From positions 1-12,881 of the forward strand of contig JAPLMO010000441.1 in NCBI GenBank assembly GCA_026386995.1: DNA of 12,881 nucleotides, read 5' to 3'. Of the stretch, positions 12,440 to 12,881 are shown piece by piece; the stretch's first letter is position 1, and each line of letters opens with the position of its first letter. This stretch comes from Planctomycetota bacterium (GTDB taxonomy: Bacteria > Planctomycetota > Phycisphaerae > FEN-1346). The notes below the pieces were generated by a model. It made no database searches, had not been told where the DNA came from, and was given only the letters and a program-made list of their open reading frames with translations. Both the position numbers and the translations under genes were made by a program.

Positions 12440-12881
12440 ATGGCAAGAGCGAAGAAGGCCGCCGGCGCGCGCCCGGCCGATGTTTGCAAGCCCCACGTCG
12501 AGGCGATGAAGGCGGACGTCCTCCGCCGGGCCGGCGAAGAGAAGGTGCGGTTCATCCGCCTCTGGTTCACCGACCTCCTGGGGAACCTCAAGAGTTTTGC
12601 GATCACCCCCGGCGAACTCGAAGGCGCCCTGGAGGAAGGCATGGGCTTCGACGGCTCGTCGATCCACGGGTTCGCCCGCATCGACGAGAGCGACATGATC
12701 GCGAGGCCGGACCCTACGACCTACTGCCTCCTGCCGAGCGAGCCGGGCCAGTCCCGCGTCGCCCGCATGTTCTGCGACGTGCTGGAACCCGGCGGCAAGC
12801 CGTACCCCGGCGACCCGCGGTACGTGCTGAAGCGGGCCATCGCCCGCGCGGCCGACTCGGGCTACGTGATGAACGTCGGGC
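12440..12881 (+). CDS. glnA: Type I glutamine synthetase, N-terminal part
   Basis: Glutamine synthetase joins ammonia and glutamate with ATP and is the main route of ammonia assimilation. 147 codons are present before the window ends, roughly a third of a GSI subunit. The beta-grasp N-domain shows EKVRFIRLWFTDLLGNLKSF (34-53) and the diagnostic GFDGSSIHGFARIDESDM (69-86); its Asp71 corresponds to the active-site Asp50 of the Salmonella enzyme. RMFCDV (109-114) and GDPRYVLKRA (124-133) follow. The form of the first segment is closer to the Bacillus (GSI-alpha) type than to the enterobacterial type. The part that would settle this (adenylylation site, 25-residue insertion) is outside the window. 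ATG 12440 has GAAAGG at 12425-12430. About 30 extra basic residues precede the usual family start. Confidence 0.92.
   Translation, partial: MARAKKAAGARPADVCKPHVEAMKADVLRRAGEEKVRFIRLWFTDLLGNLKSFAITPGELEGALEEGMGFDGSSIHGFARIDESDMIARPDPTTYCLLPSEPGQSRVARMFCDVLEPGGKPYPGDPRYVLKRAIARAADSGYVMNVG

Overview
The window is GC-rich bacterial DNA with well-separated genes and many intergenic palindromes. A surface protein with an exosortase (PEP-CTERM) tail, a secreted HEAT-repeat protein with secretin-like modules, and the overall composition suggest a Planctomycetota-type bacterium (perhaps Phycisphaerae-like). This is an inference from gene content, not a database match.

Layout. At 1-134 the window opens on the end of an insertion sequence: the first 20 codons of a minus-strand transposase and two 19-bp direct repeats. 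A 226-residue four-helix membrane protein (462-1142, minus) follows, flanked by two inverted copies of one hairpin-forming repeat. Next on the minus strand are a 548-residue UDP-glucose/GDP-mannose-type dehydrogenase (1403-3049) and a PEP-CTERM protein (3244-4125) with a likely intrinsic terminator. An 864-bp divergent gap without a convincing gene (4126-4989) holds palindromic elements and the trp promoter. trpB and trpA (4990-7007, plus) overlap by 4 bp and supply both subunits of tryptophan synthase. rarA (7120-8481, minus) converges on them. A 251-residue protein of unknown function (8636-9391, plus) converges on a YggS/PLP-homeostasis gene (9559-10251, minus). A secreted HEAT-repeat protein (10614-12188, plus) and the 5' part of a type I glutamine synthetase gene (12440 to the edge, plus) finish the window.

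The genes do not form one pathway: only trpBA is clearly an operon. The strongest unexplained signal lies between the genes. Six intergenic elements share one architecture, two adjacent perfect hairpins that are near reverse complements of each other, although their stem sequences differ from element to element. A short motif close to GAGTGACGCAGTAC recurs five times beside them. Other notable points are a YggS homologue whose cofactor lysine is replaced by methionine (AAG to ATG), and two genes (rarA and yggS) whose promoter-like sequences sit so close to the start codon that the transcripts may be leaderless.
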